Shown here one piece after another: positions 1-7,074 of a stretch of 12,112 bases of DNA. A program made the translations under genes and the position numbers. How positions within the stretch are numbered: position 1 is the stretch's first letter; the number at the start of each line of letters is the position of its first letter. This DNA comes from Paenibacillus sp. (GTDB taxonomy: Bacteria > Bacillota > Bacilli > Paenibacillales > NBRC-103111), in contig JARBUQ010000141.1 of NCBI GenBank assembly GCA_029239545.1, positions 1-12,112 of the forward strand. Direction: 5' to 3'. The notes below the pieces were generated by a model that was not told where the DNA came from, made no database searches, and saw only the letters and a list, made by a program, of their open reading frames with translations.

Positions 1-45
1 GATTTTTTTGGCCGTTGGCCCGCGTTTCATCCTGCTGTTACGTTC

Positions 46-76
46 ATTATAAATCATTACGTTACGTAAGGTTCAA
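46..76 (-). promoter_or_regulatory. MerR-type promoter with palindromic operator, firing leftward
   Basis: On the minus strand a -35 box TTGAAC (76-71) and a perfect -10 box TATAAT (51-46) are separated by exactly 19 bp. The spacer contains the palindrome TTACGT-N-ACGTAA (57-69), placed between the two boxes. An over-long 19-bp spacer with a centred palindrome is the hallmark of promoters controlled by MerR-family activators, which untwist the DNA to realign the boxes. The controlled gene would begin left of base 1 on the minus strand and is not in the window. Such promoters often drive the regulator itself or an efflux gene, which is inference here. An ATG at 30-28 is too close to the expected transcript start to be convincing. 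Confidence 0.72.
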
Positions 77-121
77 GTGGAAATCTGAATTTTTTTGAAA
101 GACAACAATGTTGCGCAAAAC

Positions 122-203
122 TGCCCGTTAGGTTAGTAAGGCTGCCGACCGGCAGCCTGGTTCTGGTTGTATTTTTAGCTCTCATTACTCGTTAGCGGAA
201 TGA
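122..203. repeat. Intergenic repeat element, copy A, with central hairpin
   Basis: This stretch begins with CCCGTTAG (124-131), contains a perfect 8-bp hairpin AGGCTGCC/GGCAGCCT (139-146 with 151-158, 4-nt loop) and ends with AGCTCTC (177-183) and CGTTAGCGGAATGA (190-203). A partial second copy with the same ordered blocks lies at about 2536-2590. On the plus strand the hairpin is followed by a T-rich run (ATTTTT at 171-176), so it could be a weak rightward terminator. On the minus strand there is no T-run, so it is a poor terminator for the 326-2170 gene. I take it as a dispersed intergenic repeat. Its nature and mobility are unknown. Confidence 0.5.
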
Positions 204-235
204 AGAGTACATTTACCAGGTTGTATGGTTCACAG

Positions 236-325
236 CTAAGGCTGTACCCATACCCATCCTTTAGTAGTGGTCAGGTATTCAAGCACACCAGTTTTTTTAT
301 CCTCGCGGAAGGTAACCAAAGTGGT
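236..325 (-). other. Protein-like in-frame tail after the WG-repeat gene stop
   Basis: Immediately after the TAG of the neighbouring gene (328-326) the same frame stays open for 29 sense codons to a second TAG at 238-236. The encoded peptide has a natural-looking composition, with TFRED near its start, EYLTTT in the middle and GWVWVQP at its end. It has no start codon or ribosome binding site of its own. It may be a remnant of the C-terminus of another gene, or a former C-terminus of the WG protein cut off by a nonsense change, or chance. I do not recognise a family. Confidence 0.3.
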
Positions 326-2170
326 CTATTTCTTTAAGACTGTTTTAGTCGTACCGTCTGGCATAATATAGTAAACTTGCGATCCTTTGTATAGGATTGT
401 CATTCGTTTCAGATCCACATTGAAGGACTCATAGCCAAGTAGAGGAAAAAAATAGATCAATGTTTCAGTCCGGTCGTACTCTGCAGGAATTACCCACTTA
501 CCACTTTTATCGATAACTCCCCACTTGTCGTCCTTCTGTACCAATACAAGTCCATTATAGAGGAATGTGGCATACTTATATTGGGGTTTAACCACGAATA
601 CTCCAGATTTATCAATTAATCCGAAACTTCCTTCCAACTTAACAACCGCTACTCCATAATCAAAAGACTGTCCCAACTCATATTGAGGTGGTATCACCCA
701 TTTCCCGTTACGGTCGATGTATCCCACTTTATCATCCTGACGTACTGCAGCAAATTCTTCAGCAAACCGGCCATATTCGGAAATCCCCAGGGCTGAAAAG
801 TCTATAACCAGCTTCCCCGTTGAGTCTATAAAACCGCTCTTCCTCCCTCTTACCAAGGCAAGCCCATTATGAAAAGCGTCCACCATGTCATACTCTGGGG
901 CCACGACCATCTTTCCATTTCGGTCGATAAAGCCCCATAAGCGATCCTTCTGGACAGCGGCAAATCCTTCCGAGAAGTCTCCGGCGAACTGATATTCCGG
1001 CGCTATGACATAATCACCTTTGCGATCTATGTATCCATATTGTTTATTCGTACCGACCGGAGCCAAGCCATCATGAAAGGGTCCTGGGAACCAATTCTTC
1101 TTGTCATTAAAGGTAATTACATATTTCCCGGTTCGGTCAATATAACCGGACATCCTTCCGTCCTTCGTTACCGCGTAAGCGAGTCCCTCCGAGAAATGAA
1201 GAGCATAAGCGAACTTAGCCTTGATGGCCAGATTCCCATTCTGATCTAGGTATCCCCAATCCCCCGTCTCGCCGGAAATGATATTCACTGTTTTTCCAAT
1301 ATTCACCGGAATGAGTGCGGATGTATCCGCCAGTATGGAGGTTTGCTGCATTAAACCGTTTTCCAAAATCGTCACGATTTTTTCCCTGTTCTTCGGATCT
1401 GTTGCTTTAGCCAACTCCTGTCGTGCGGCTTCAAGAGCATTTTTTCCCTGCACAGGAAAACTGACGTCAGCGCCATATTCGATGAGCAATTGTACGATGG
1501 TAGGGTCCCCGTCTAATACAGCGCTTAATAAGGGAGGATAGCAACAGCGGTTCGGATCGGCTCCGTAGGACAGCAATAGCTCCACCATCTCGTGGTTGTG
1601 ATGATACATTGCAATGCTAAGTGAAGTTAGCCCATCGTATTTATTGGCAAAATCGGCGCCTCCGTATTGGGCGAGCCATCTTCTCGCCTCTTCTATGTCG
1701 TTATTCATCACAGCCAAGTAAACGCGATATCCATTATCATTTATGATATTTACGTGTTGAGTTGATTCCTCCCAGATCACCTCTCCGCCAATACTTTCCC
1801 CCACAAAGCGAAGCGGCACGAATGTGTTGCCTTCGATAATTTTTGGAGGAATATCCAGCGTAACGGCGCTGTCATTCACCTTTGCTTCCTTTGAATCTAT
1901 CTTCATGACAATTTTCCAATCATCCCGAGTACTTGTGATCGTGTGCGTCTCCTCATCCCACTGCAGCTTCAAACCTAACGCCTCATAAAGGGGACGAACC
2001 TGAACCAAGGTGATCCCTTCTTCCACAACGGGCAACTGGGTGAAAAGCACTTGTTCGCCGTTAAGAAATACCCGAACTTGCTCTGTCGAGCTCGAAGCAT
2101 ATCCGTGGGCAGGAACTATAATGATTAATAAGAGTAATAGAGCAGCCAATCTACTCCAGTTCATAAACAA
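326..2170 (-). CDS. Secreted stalk-domain, ankyrin and WG-repeat protein
   Basis: This encodes a 614-aa protein. Residues 1-25 form a signal peptide with a Leu/Ile-rich core and a likely cut after AHGYA. Residues about 33-145 match a copper amine oxidase N-terminal (stalk) domain: a VFLNGE strand, VQVRPLYEALG, and the FVPLRFVGESIGG repeat half. Residues about 148-275 carry ankyrin-type repeats (DGLTSLSIAM, VELLLSYGADPN, VQLLIEYGADV). Residues about 303-575 hold eight WG repeats (WGYLDQNG, YGYIDRKG, WGFIDRNG, WGVIDKSG and variants) starting near 305, 341, 378, 412, 445, 482, 516 and 550. No catalytic residues are visible, so a surface binding or scaffold role is inferred. The TTG start at 2170 is preferred because GAGGG lies about 9 bases upstream. 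The ATG at 2164 (residue 3) is the alternative, 15 bases from that site. No clear terminator follows. Confidence 0.9.
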   Translation of the reverse strand: MFMNWSRLAALLLLLIIIVPAHGYASSSTEQVRVFLNGEQVLFTQLPVVEEGITLVQVRPLYEALGLKLQWDEETHTITSTRDDWKIVMKIDSKEAKVNDSAVTLDIPPKIIEGNTFVPLRFVGESIGGEVIWEESTQHVNIINDNGYRVYLAVMNNDIEEARRWLAQYGGADFANKYDGLTSLSIAMYHHNHEMVELLLSYGADPNRCCYPPLLSAVLDGDPTIVQLLIEYGADVSFPVQGKNALEAARQELAKATDPKNREKIVTILENGLMQQTSILADTSALIPVNIGKTVNIISGETGDWGYLDQNGNLAIKAKFAYALHFSEGLAYAVTKDGRMSGYIDRTGKYVITFNDKKNWFPGPFHDGLAPVGTNKQYGYIDRKGDYVIAPEYQFAGDFSEGFAAVQKDRLWGFIDRNGKMVVAPEYDMVDAFHNGLALVRGRKSGFIDSTGKLVIDFSALGISEYGRFAEEFAAVRQDDKVGYIDRNGKWVIPPQYELGQSFDYGVAVVKLEGSFGLIDKSGVFVVKPQYKYATFLYNGLVLVQKDDKWGVIDKSGKWVIPAEYDRTETLIYFFPLLGYESFNVDLKRMTILYKGSQVYYIMPDGTTKTVLKK

Positions 2171-2332
2171 ACCGAATCACCCTCTCTTCGGATTTTTAAT
2201 ATCATTAAAGTTGAGTCTATAGGATTTTCTGGTGGAATCAGTAACAAAGTAAAGCCGTTAGTGAAGATCCATATACCCATAAATTAATCTTTCAAGAACA
2301 TTTATTGACTATCTCTACTTATCCCTATTATT

Positions 2333-2473
2333 TCACGGTCTTTCTTTCCTCCTTGCTTCAAACAATTTGCCGTCGCTACTGTCTGTTAATACATCATCAC
2401 TTAACTTAATTCTAAATTGAATGGCAAATTCTAAATAGCTGCCGTACCAATTCTCGTTTATGAACTGTTCCAT
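2333..2473 (-). CDS. Small hypothetical protein, 46 aa, possibly a gene fragment
   Basis: An ATG at 2473-2471 opens 46 codons to a TGA at 2335-2333. It is preceded by GGGGGA (2486-2481) at a 7-base spacing, which is a strong ribosome binding site for a Firmicute. The peptide starts MEQFINENWYGSYLEFAIQF and ends with a basic FEARRKERP. It has no signal peptide or membrane segment. The N-terminal half looks like the beginning of a longer protein, and the tail is low in complexity, so this may be the surviving 5' part of a truncated gene. I do not recognise the family. It lies 162 bases upstream of the WG-repeat gene on the same strand. Nothing else convincing was seen in 2171-2332. Confidence 0.5.
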   Translation of the reverse strand: MEQFINENWYGSYLEFAIQFRIKLSDDVLTDSSDGKLFEARRKERP

Positions 2474-2535
2474 ATGTCTCTCCCCCTTTAATGTTCAACT
2501 ATCCTACCCGCACAGCGAGACTGTCAATGATCTTT

Positions 2536-2590
2536 CGGCAGCCCATGGTTTTTATATTGAGCTCTCGTGCCCGTTAGCGGAATGATGCAA
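2536..2590. repeat. Intergenic repeat element, partial copy B
   Basis: The block order CGGCAGCC (2536-2543), a T-rich stretch with TTTTTAT, AGCTCTC (2560-2566) and CGTTAGCGGAATGA (2572-2585) matches copy A at 150-203. The 14-base CGTTAGCGGAATGA block is identical in both. The left arm of the hairpin and the left CCCGTTAG block of copy A are not present here, so this is a truncated or diverged copy. The two copies are direct repeats that bracket the WG-repeat gene and the 46-aa ORF, about 2.4 kb apart. Confidence 0.5.
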
Positions 2591-2645
2591 CAGTTTTAGG
2601 CAACCTCGTCCATTTGTAGGCTGAAACGATACATTTTTTGACCGA

Positions 2646-3008
2646 TTATTCGATATAGTCGGCGAGATTCTCCAGACTAGACCTCAAACCAACGTCGTGA
2701 TCTTCCTTCCGGTCGTCGGACTGGAATTCGACTAACTGTACAATTCGCTCATCTGGGGCGAACTCTAAGAATCTCCCTTTGACGACGTCAGTATGTTCCG
2801 AGGTCTTACCTTGCGTTGAATGGTCCGTTTCGATATAGGTTAGGGACATTCGATAAGCTCCACCGACCCGAGCGTCGAACTCGAAGATATGGCCTTTCAT
2901 ACCCTTCGGCGGAAGCCACGAAACCAGAGCTTCCGGGTCCACGAGTGCCTTATAGATATTTTGCGGTAATGCCTTGATGACTCTCGAAGCAGAGTCAGTT
3001 CTCTTCTT
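2646..3008 (-). pseudogene. Decayed AHSA1/SRPBCC-family gene
   Basis: The minus-strand frame reads KKRTDSASRVIKALPQNIYK, then DPEALVSWLPPKGMKG, FEFDARVGGAYRMSLTY, TSEHTDVVKGRFLE, RIVQLVEFQSDD and finally RKEDHDVGLRSSLENLADYIE. This is the conserved core of Activator-of-Hsp90-ATPase-1-like SRPBCC proteins, small ligand-binding helix-grip proteins of about 150 aa. Two lesions are visible. The homologous frame extends upstream of the GTG at 2942 to about 3008 with no ATG, GTG or TTG and then meets a TGA (3029-3027), so the native start is lost, perhaps by a frameshift. Also, near 2711 FQSDD is joined directly to RKEDHD. Intact relatives carry about 30 residues between these (an MTMTW...L strand and an ENVPxGI helix start), so an in-frame deletion has removed part of the fold. 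A 98-aa product from GTG 2942 is possible but would be missing core structure. Confidence 0.83.
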
Positions 3009-3068
3009 GCCGGGTGAAAATCCGCATCATTTTCTGAACCGTTCACAAAAATCATAATTCTATATGCC

Positions 3069-3098
3069 ATTTTACAAATCTGCCCGTTTGTACAGCAA
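3069..3098 (-). promoter_or_regulatory. Candidate promoter with inverted repeat in the spacer
   Basis: On the minus strand TTGCTG (3098-3093) and TAAAAT (3074-3069) are 18 bp apart. An inverted repeat TACAAA-N8-TTTGTA (3073-3078 and 3087-3092) fills the spacer and touches both boxes. That placement suits repression by a dimeric regulator such as a TetR, ArsR or PadR protein. It points toward the decayed AHSA1 gene, whose relatives are often linked to an ArsR gene, although none is seen here. The rest of 3009-3265 shows no credible gene. Confidence 0.35.
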
Positions 3099-3278
3099 GC
3101 AAAAGACGTCCCGAAAACAGCGAACTTGTAGTTGTTCTTGACATATCGAATATAAAAAAACATCGCGACCTTTGTCGATTTGCCTGACCTATTTAACCAC
3201 AAACCCAGTATAACCTTGACGACTTTATCCGTCATTGGTTTTTTCAACTCCAAAAGGAATCGGCAGTTGCCAACAACA

Positions 3279-3313
3279 AAGGAGTTAAGCCTCCAGACGA
3301 GGCCTAACTCCTT
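3279..3313 (-). terminator. Intrinsic terminator of the sugar-transport operon
   Basis: Arms 3279-3293 and 3299-3313 pair over 15 positions with one mismatch and a 5-nt loop. Read on the minus strand, the stem is followed by the T-rich TTTGTTGTTGG. It lies 28 bases past the stop of the solute-binding protein gene and closes the permease and binding-protein transcript. Confidence 0.8.
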
Positions 3314-3340
3314 GCTGTTTCATTCTAAATGCGCTTAAAA

Positions 3341-4861
3341 TTATTTCTTGCCGTTTGCCTTCAGCCAGGCATCGAGCTGCTTTTGATTCTCCGCGCGAAC
3401 GGATTCATACCCCGCCTTCTTATAGGCATCCAGGTATTGCGGGTATACCTTAGCCGGGTCAACGGCGCCGCTTTGCAGCGCTTGACCGTACTGCTTGGAT
3501 ACGGCATCCATATTGGCCGCCTGCGTCTTGTAGGACTCCGTATTGAAGTTGAATCCGGATACCTCCGGACGCTTTGCCGAGCTGTTCAATTGCTTGGTGA
3601 CTTCCCAGGTATCCGGCGCTTGACCTTCCTTCAGATAGCCGAGGAGCACATTGCCGAATACCCATCCGATATCTTCCTTGTAGCCGCCATTCGGATTGAT
3701 CTTGACCATATTGGTCCCGACCTTCGTATAGTGCTTGCCCTCTACGCCGAACGCCAACAGATTGAACAATGTCGGATCCGTCGCCGTGAGTTCAAGGAAT
3801 TTGAGCGCTTGCTCCGGGTGCTGGGAAGTCCGGCTGATTGCCGTCATAGTAGGTCGGACGCCCGTGAACTCTGGCTCCGATATCCGGTGGTAGATGACCG
3901 GATTGCCGCCGAAGCGCTTCATATCGTCCACTTCGCCGCCCGGCTTCATGGTCGTGTTCCATTCAACCGCTACCTTTCCGGTCTGCAGCAGCGCATTCAG
4001 CTGGTCGCCCTTGATCGTGCCTGCATCTTTGTAAATGTACCCGGCTTCATACCATTTGCGTACCATGTCGAGGAAGCTGCGGTACTCCGGCTTGTCGATC
4101 GCATCAACGATGGTATACGTCTTGTCGCCGAGCTTATAACCCTGCTGAGCATAGCCGTATTGTCGGCCGAAGTCGAACATATTGCTGGTATAGGCGATAG
4201 GAATGATATCCGGCTCTTTCTCCTTGATCGTCTTCAACACCGATTCGATGTCGGCTTGCTTTTTGATTTTACTCAGATCGATATTGTACTTATCCACGAA
4301 TTGCTTCTGAATGACGAAGCCCTCGGCTTTAGCCGCGATTTGCATATTCGGCACGGCATAGATTTTGCCATCCACCTTCACATCGTCCCAAGCTATGGCC
4401 GGAATCTCTGATTTCAGCTTAGGCGTATTGTTGAGCAGATCGTTCAGAGGCAGGAAGGCGCCTTTGGCTACTTTATTGTCATAATCGCCTCCTCCCCAAT
4501 TGGAAGCCCACAGCAAGTCGATGGGTTCGCTCGCGGCCAGCATCGTATTGATCTTGTCCTTGTAACCGGATTCAATGATCGGCATTAGTTTGACCGTGGC
4601 ATTGATCTTAGGTTTGATGTAATCGTTAATGGCGGTCTCCACGGTTTGCAGGTCGGTAGGCATGTTGTACACGATGAAGTAATATTTCAATTCCACGGGT
4701 TGGTCCTTGCCGGGTGCCGCAGAAGCAGTAGGAGACGCGGATTTCGCCGGCTCCTGAGAGGCTTTGGGATCGCTGGATTTGTCGCTGCATCCGGAGAGTA
4801 CAAGAACGAAGAACAAACTGAACATAAGCAGACTGAGAAAAACTTGCTTTCTTCCTTTCAT
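3341..4861 (-). CDS. ABC sugar transporter solute-binding lipoprotein, DUF3502-like C-terminus
   Basis: This is a 506-aa lipoprotein. Residues 1-25 are a lipoprotein signal peptide with lipobox LSGC (Cys25 is the lipid anchor), followed by a Ser/Pro/Ala-rich linker to about residue 52. Residues about 55-370 are a family-1 extracellular binding fold, with PIDLLWASNWGGG and DGKIYAVPN as typical signatures. The C-terminal part from about 430 (FNFNTE, then AVDPAKVYPQYL and NQKQLDAWLKANGKK) resembles DUF3502, which is found in Paenibacillus LplA-type binding proteins. It should sit on the outer face of the membrane and deliver an oligosaccharide to the two permeases encoded just upstream. AAGGAGGT (4875-4868) lies 6 bases before the ATG. 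There is a 76-base gap to the permease stop with no visible terminator, so cotranscription is likely. The ligand cannot be deduced. Confidence 0.93.
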   Translation of the reverse strand: MKGRKQVFLSLLMFSLFFVLVLSGCSDKSSDPKASQEPAKSASPTASAAPGKDQPVELKYYFIVYNMPTDLQTVETAINDYIKPKINATVKLMPIIESGYKDKINTMLAASEPIDLLWASNWGGGDYDNKVAKGAFLPLNDLLNNTPKLKSEIPAIAWDDVKVDGKIYAVPNMQIAAKAEGFVIQKQFVDKYNIDLSKIKKQADIESVLKTIKEKEPDIIPIAYTSNMFDFGRQYGYAQQGYKLGDKTYTIVDAIDKPEYRSFLDMVRKWYEAGYIYKDAGTIKGDQLNALLQTGKVAVEWNTTMKPGGEVDDMKRFGGNPVIYHRISEPEFTGVRPTMTAISRTSQHPEQALKFLELTATDPTLFNLLAFGVEGKHYTKVGTNMVKINPNGGYKEDIGWVFGNVLLGYLKEGQAPDTWEVTKQLNSSAKRPEVSGFNFNTESYKTQAANMDAVSKQYGQALQSGAVDPAKVYPQYLDAYKKAGYESVRAENQKQLDAWLKANGKK

Positions 4862-4937
4862 GGGTTGACCTCCTTGGTCGATTTATATTCCACTTCGAGC
4901 CTGGCAGAACCCCAGGGCCCAAGATGAAACCGGTGTT

Positions 4938-5852
4938 TCAGCTCTTCAACGAACCTACGGTGAGTCCCTTCACGAAATATTTCTGGAAAAAGGGGAAGAT
5001 GAACACCATCGGTCCCCCAGCCAGGATAGCCATCGCCATGCGGGCGGACAACGTAGGCAGCTCTGTGATGTTGATGCCGAACTGCTGGACGAAGTCGTTG
5101 TTGCTAGTCAAATACTCCAGATTCTGCAGCATGCGCACAAGGAGGAGCTGGAGCGGCACGTATTTCTCATTGTCGATAAACAGCAGGGCCGGGAACCAGG
5201 CATTCCAGAACCCGAAGGAGAGGAACAGGCCCAGCGTAGCCAGCGCAGGTGTCGACAGCGGCAGGACGATCGTGAAGAAGATGCGCAGCTCGCGCGCTCC
5301 GTCCACCTTAGCCGATTCGATAATCTCGAAGGGCAGCTTGCTCATAAACCCTTTCATCACCATGATGTAGAACGGCGAGATTAGGTAAGGCACGATAAGG
5401 GCCCAGATCGTATTGCCCAGGTGCAGATATTGCTTGATCAGGATATACGAAGGAACTAGTCCCCCATTAAACAGCATCGTGAAGAAGATGAAAAAGGTGA
5501 TAGGAACTCTGTAGCGAAAATCCCGCCGCGAGGTTACATAACCCAACATCGCCGTCACGAGCAGCGCGAAAAGCGTCCCCACAACCGTAATAAACAAAGT
5601 GACTCCATAGGCCCGTATCAGCAAATCTGGTGCACGGAAAATATACGAATAGGCTCTTATTGTGAACTCGGTCGGAATTAGCCGGTAGCCGTGCTCCATA
5701 ATGGACGTTTCGTTGCTGAAGGAGATGGAGATGACCAGAAGGAACGGGAAGATCATCGCTAAGGTTACGAAGGTGAAGAAGCCATGGTTGAAGGCTTGCA
5801 TCACAGAAAATGTGCGCCTGCGTTTCGGTTGAGCGTGCCTATGTGGGGTCAT
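4938..5852 (-). CDS. CUT1-family sugar ABC permease, LplC/YtcP type
   Basis: This 304-aa inner-membrane protein has six predicted membrane segments (near residues 24-45, 84-106, 117-138, 148-166, 198-222 and 271-290) and a basic cytoplasmic N-terminus. The EAA loop that docks to the ATPase reads ESAKVDGARELRIFFTIVLP (179-198). The FNGGLVPSYILIKQYLHLGN stretch and the GLTVGSLKS end are typical of the MalG/LplC side of CUT1 importers. The ribosome binding site GAGGAGGGT precedes the ATG at 5852, and only 15 bases separate it from the stop of the partner permease, so the two are translationally close. No ATPase gene is present. In Firmicutes these importers usually share an MsmX-type ATPase, which is an inference here. 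Confidence 0.94.
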   Translation of the reverse strand: MTPHRHAQPKRRRTFSVMQAFNHGFFTFVTLAMIFPFLLVISISFSNETSIMEHGYRLIPTEFTIRAYSYIFRAPDLLIRAYGVTLFITVVGTLFALLVTAMLGYVTSRRDFRYRVPITFFIFFTMLFNGGLVPSYILIKQYLHLGNTIWALIVPYLISPFYIMVMKGFMSKLPFEIIESAKVDGARELRIFFTIVLPLSTPALATLGLFLSFGFWNAWFPALLFIDNEKYVPLQLLLVRMLQNLEYLTSNNDFVQQFGINITELPTLSARMAMAILAGGPMVFIFPFFQKYFVKGLTVGSLKS

Positions 5853-5867
5853 CCGTTACCCTCCTCT

Positions 5868-6875
5868 CTAGAACAAGGCGTTCTCGTCACTGAACTTGCG
5901 GACAAGCGCGTTGGAGATCAACACCATAATAAGGCCCACGATGGATTGGAAAAATCCGATCGCCGTCGACATCCCTATATCGCCATACACCCTCAAGGCG
6001 CGATACACATAGGTGTCGATGATATCCGTAGTCGGATACGTCATGCCGCTGTCACTTGGGATAAAATAATGCAGCCCGAAATCACCTACGAAAAGATTAC
6101 CCAAGGAGAGAATGAGCAGTACCGTAATTAACGTGGATAACATCGGGAGCGTGACTTGAGTAGCCAGCTGCCAGCGATTCGCCCCATCGATCTTGGCAGC
6201 TTCGTAGTACTCCGTATTGATCGCCATGATGCCGGCATAGTAGACTAGGGCGGAAAAGCCTACATTTTTCCACAACGTGGCGAAGGTAAGGATATAGGGC
6301 CAGGGCTTCGTTTCCAGGTACCACATATGGGCGGACAAGTGCAGCCACTCGAGGATTCGGTTCAGATAGCCATGCTGCGAATCCAGAAAGGCAAGCGCCA
6401 AGTAGCCTACGACTACCCAAGATAGGCAATAAGGGATGAACAGAGCGGTCTGATGGAGCTTTAGCCATTTGCGGTTCATCTCGTTCATCAGGATCGCGAA
6501 AAGCAACGCTGCAAGCGTCGTCAACACCATGAAAAGTAAACCGTAGCCTACCGTATTGCGCGTGATGGTCAACGCGCTATCCGAGATGAAAAAAAACTTG
6601 AAATTGTGCAGACCTACCCATTCGCTGCCCCAGATGCCCCGATCAAACCGATAATCCTTGAACGCCAGGATGAGGCCGAACATGGGCGTGTACGCGAATA
6701 AGAAGATTAGAAGCCCGCCGGGAAGGAATAAGAGCAGCAGCTCGGCATTTTTCTTCAAGTAGTGCCACTCGCTGCGCGGCTTGGGTCTCTTCTGTGGTTG
6801 TTGTGCGGTGCGAGTCGATGGATCCCTCGAGTGATCCGAGAGTTGAGCTGCTGTGCCGCCAGTTGGTTTGGACAT
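5868..6875 (-). CDS. CUT1-family sugar ABC permease, LplB/YteP type
   Basis: This 335-aa inner-membrane permease is the MalF-side partner. The first 40 residues are hydrophilic and basic, longer than in many relatives. The first membrane helix (LLLLFLPGGLLIFLFAYTPM, 46-65) leads into GLILAFKDYR, an LplB hallmark. The EAA loop is EYYEAAKIDGANRWQLATQV (222-241), followed by TLPMLSTL. The C-terminus ends FSDENALF, also characteristic of this group. The start is supported by CCGGAGGT upstream of the ATG. It is the first gene of the transport operon, and the 139 bases upstream (6876-7014) must hold its promoter if it is not read through from the regulator. I found no strong consensus promoter there. 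Confidence 0.94.
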   Translation of the reverse strand: MSKPTGGTAAQLSDHSRDPSTRTAQQPQKRPKPRSEWHYLKKNAELLLLFLPGGLLIFLFAYTPMFGLILAFKDYRFDRGIWGSEWVGLHNFKFFFISDSALTITRNTVGYGLLFMVLTTLAALLFAILMNEMNRKWLKLHQTALFIPYCLSWVVVGYLALAFLDSQHGYLNRILEWLHLSAHMWYLETKPWPYILTFATLWKNVGFSALVYYAGIMAINTEYYEAAKIDGANRWQLATQVTLPMLSTLITVLLILSLGNLFVGDFGLHYFIPSDSGMTYPTTDIIDTYVYRALRVYGDIGMSTAIGFFQSIVGLIMVLISNALVRKFSDENALF

Positions 6876-7014
6876 CCCGCTACCTCCGGTTGAATTGTGG
6901 AATATTGCTGCCGTACCCCTATCATGGCAGGTGCCGTTTCCTGATTCTACTGTGCAATTCCGGCATCCATCCGTTATGGGCTGTGTTTAATGCGAATTCC
7001 TGCTTTTTAGGGAG

Positions 7015-7061
7015 AAAAGACGCTTGGAAGCCCCTGCAGAAAGGGTTGCCAAGCGTCTTTT
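7015..7061 (-). terminator. Strong (bidirectional) intrinsic terminator after the regulator gene
   Basis: Arms 7015-7027 and 7049-7061 are a perfect 13-bp inverted repeat (AAAAGACGCTTGG/CCAAGCGTCTTTT) with further partial pairing inside the loop. Minus-strand reading ends in TTTTCT, and plus-strand reading ends in a longer T-run (7058-7063). It sits 13 bases past the stop of the AraC-type regulator, so it separates regulator transcription from the permease operon, at least partly. Confidence 0.85.
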
Positions 7062-7074
7062 TTGCGCGAACCGA

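Noticed and set aside
1..30. An ATG at 30-28 on the minus strand as the start of the gene under the MerR-type promoter
   Set aside because: It would lie only about 8 bases after the expected transcript start, and the only purine-rich sequence abuts the ATG directly. The true start is probably beyond the window.
122..203. Possible integron attC-like recombination site, because of the CGTTAG motifs and hairpin
   Set aside because: The CGTTAG blocks are direct rather than inverted, GTTAGCG does not fit the GTTRRRY core, and no integrase is in the window.
2897..3253. A 118-codon minus-strand frame overlapping the decayed AHSA1 gene
   Set aside because: Its C-terminal part is the out-of-frame reading of conserved AHSA1 sequence, its N-terminal part is unrecognisable, and its ribosome binding site is poorly spaced.
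3329..4411. A 360-codon open frame on the plus strand, opposite the solute-binding protein gene
   Set aside because: It is the antisense shadow of a confidently identified gene. Its Arg/Leu/Ile/His-rich composition is typical of reverse-strand reading of a GC-rich gene, and it has no recognisable domain.
3341..6875. A dedicated ABC ATPase for the importer
   Set aside because: I searched both strands for Walker and ABC signature motifs by eye and found none. The importer probably uses a shared ATPase encoded elsewhere.
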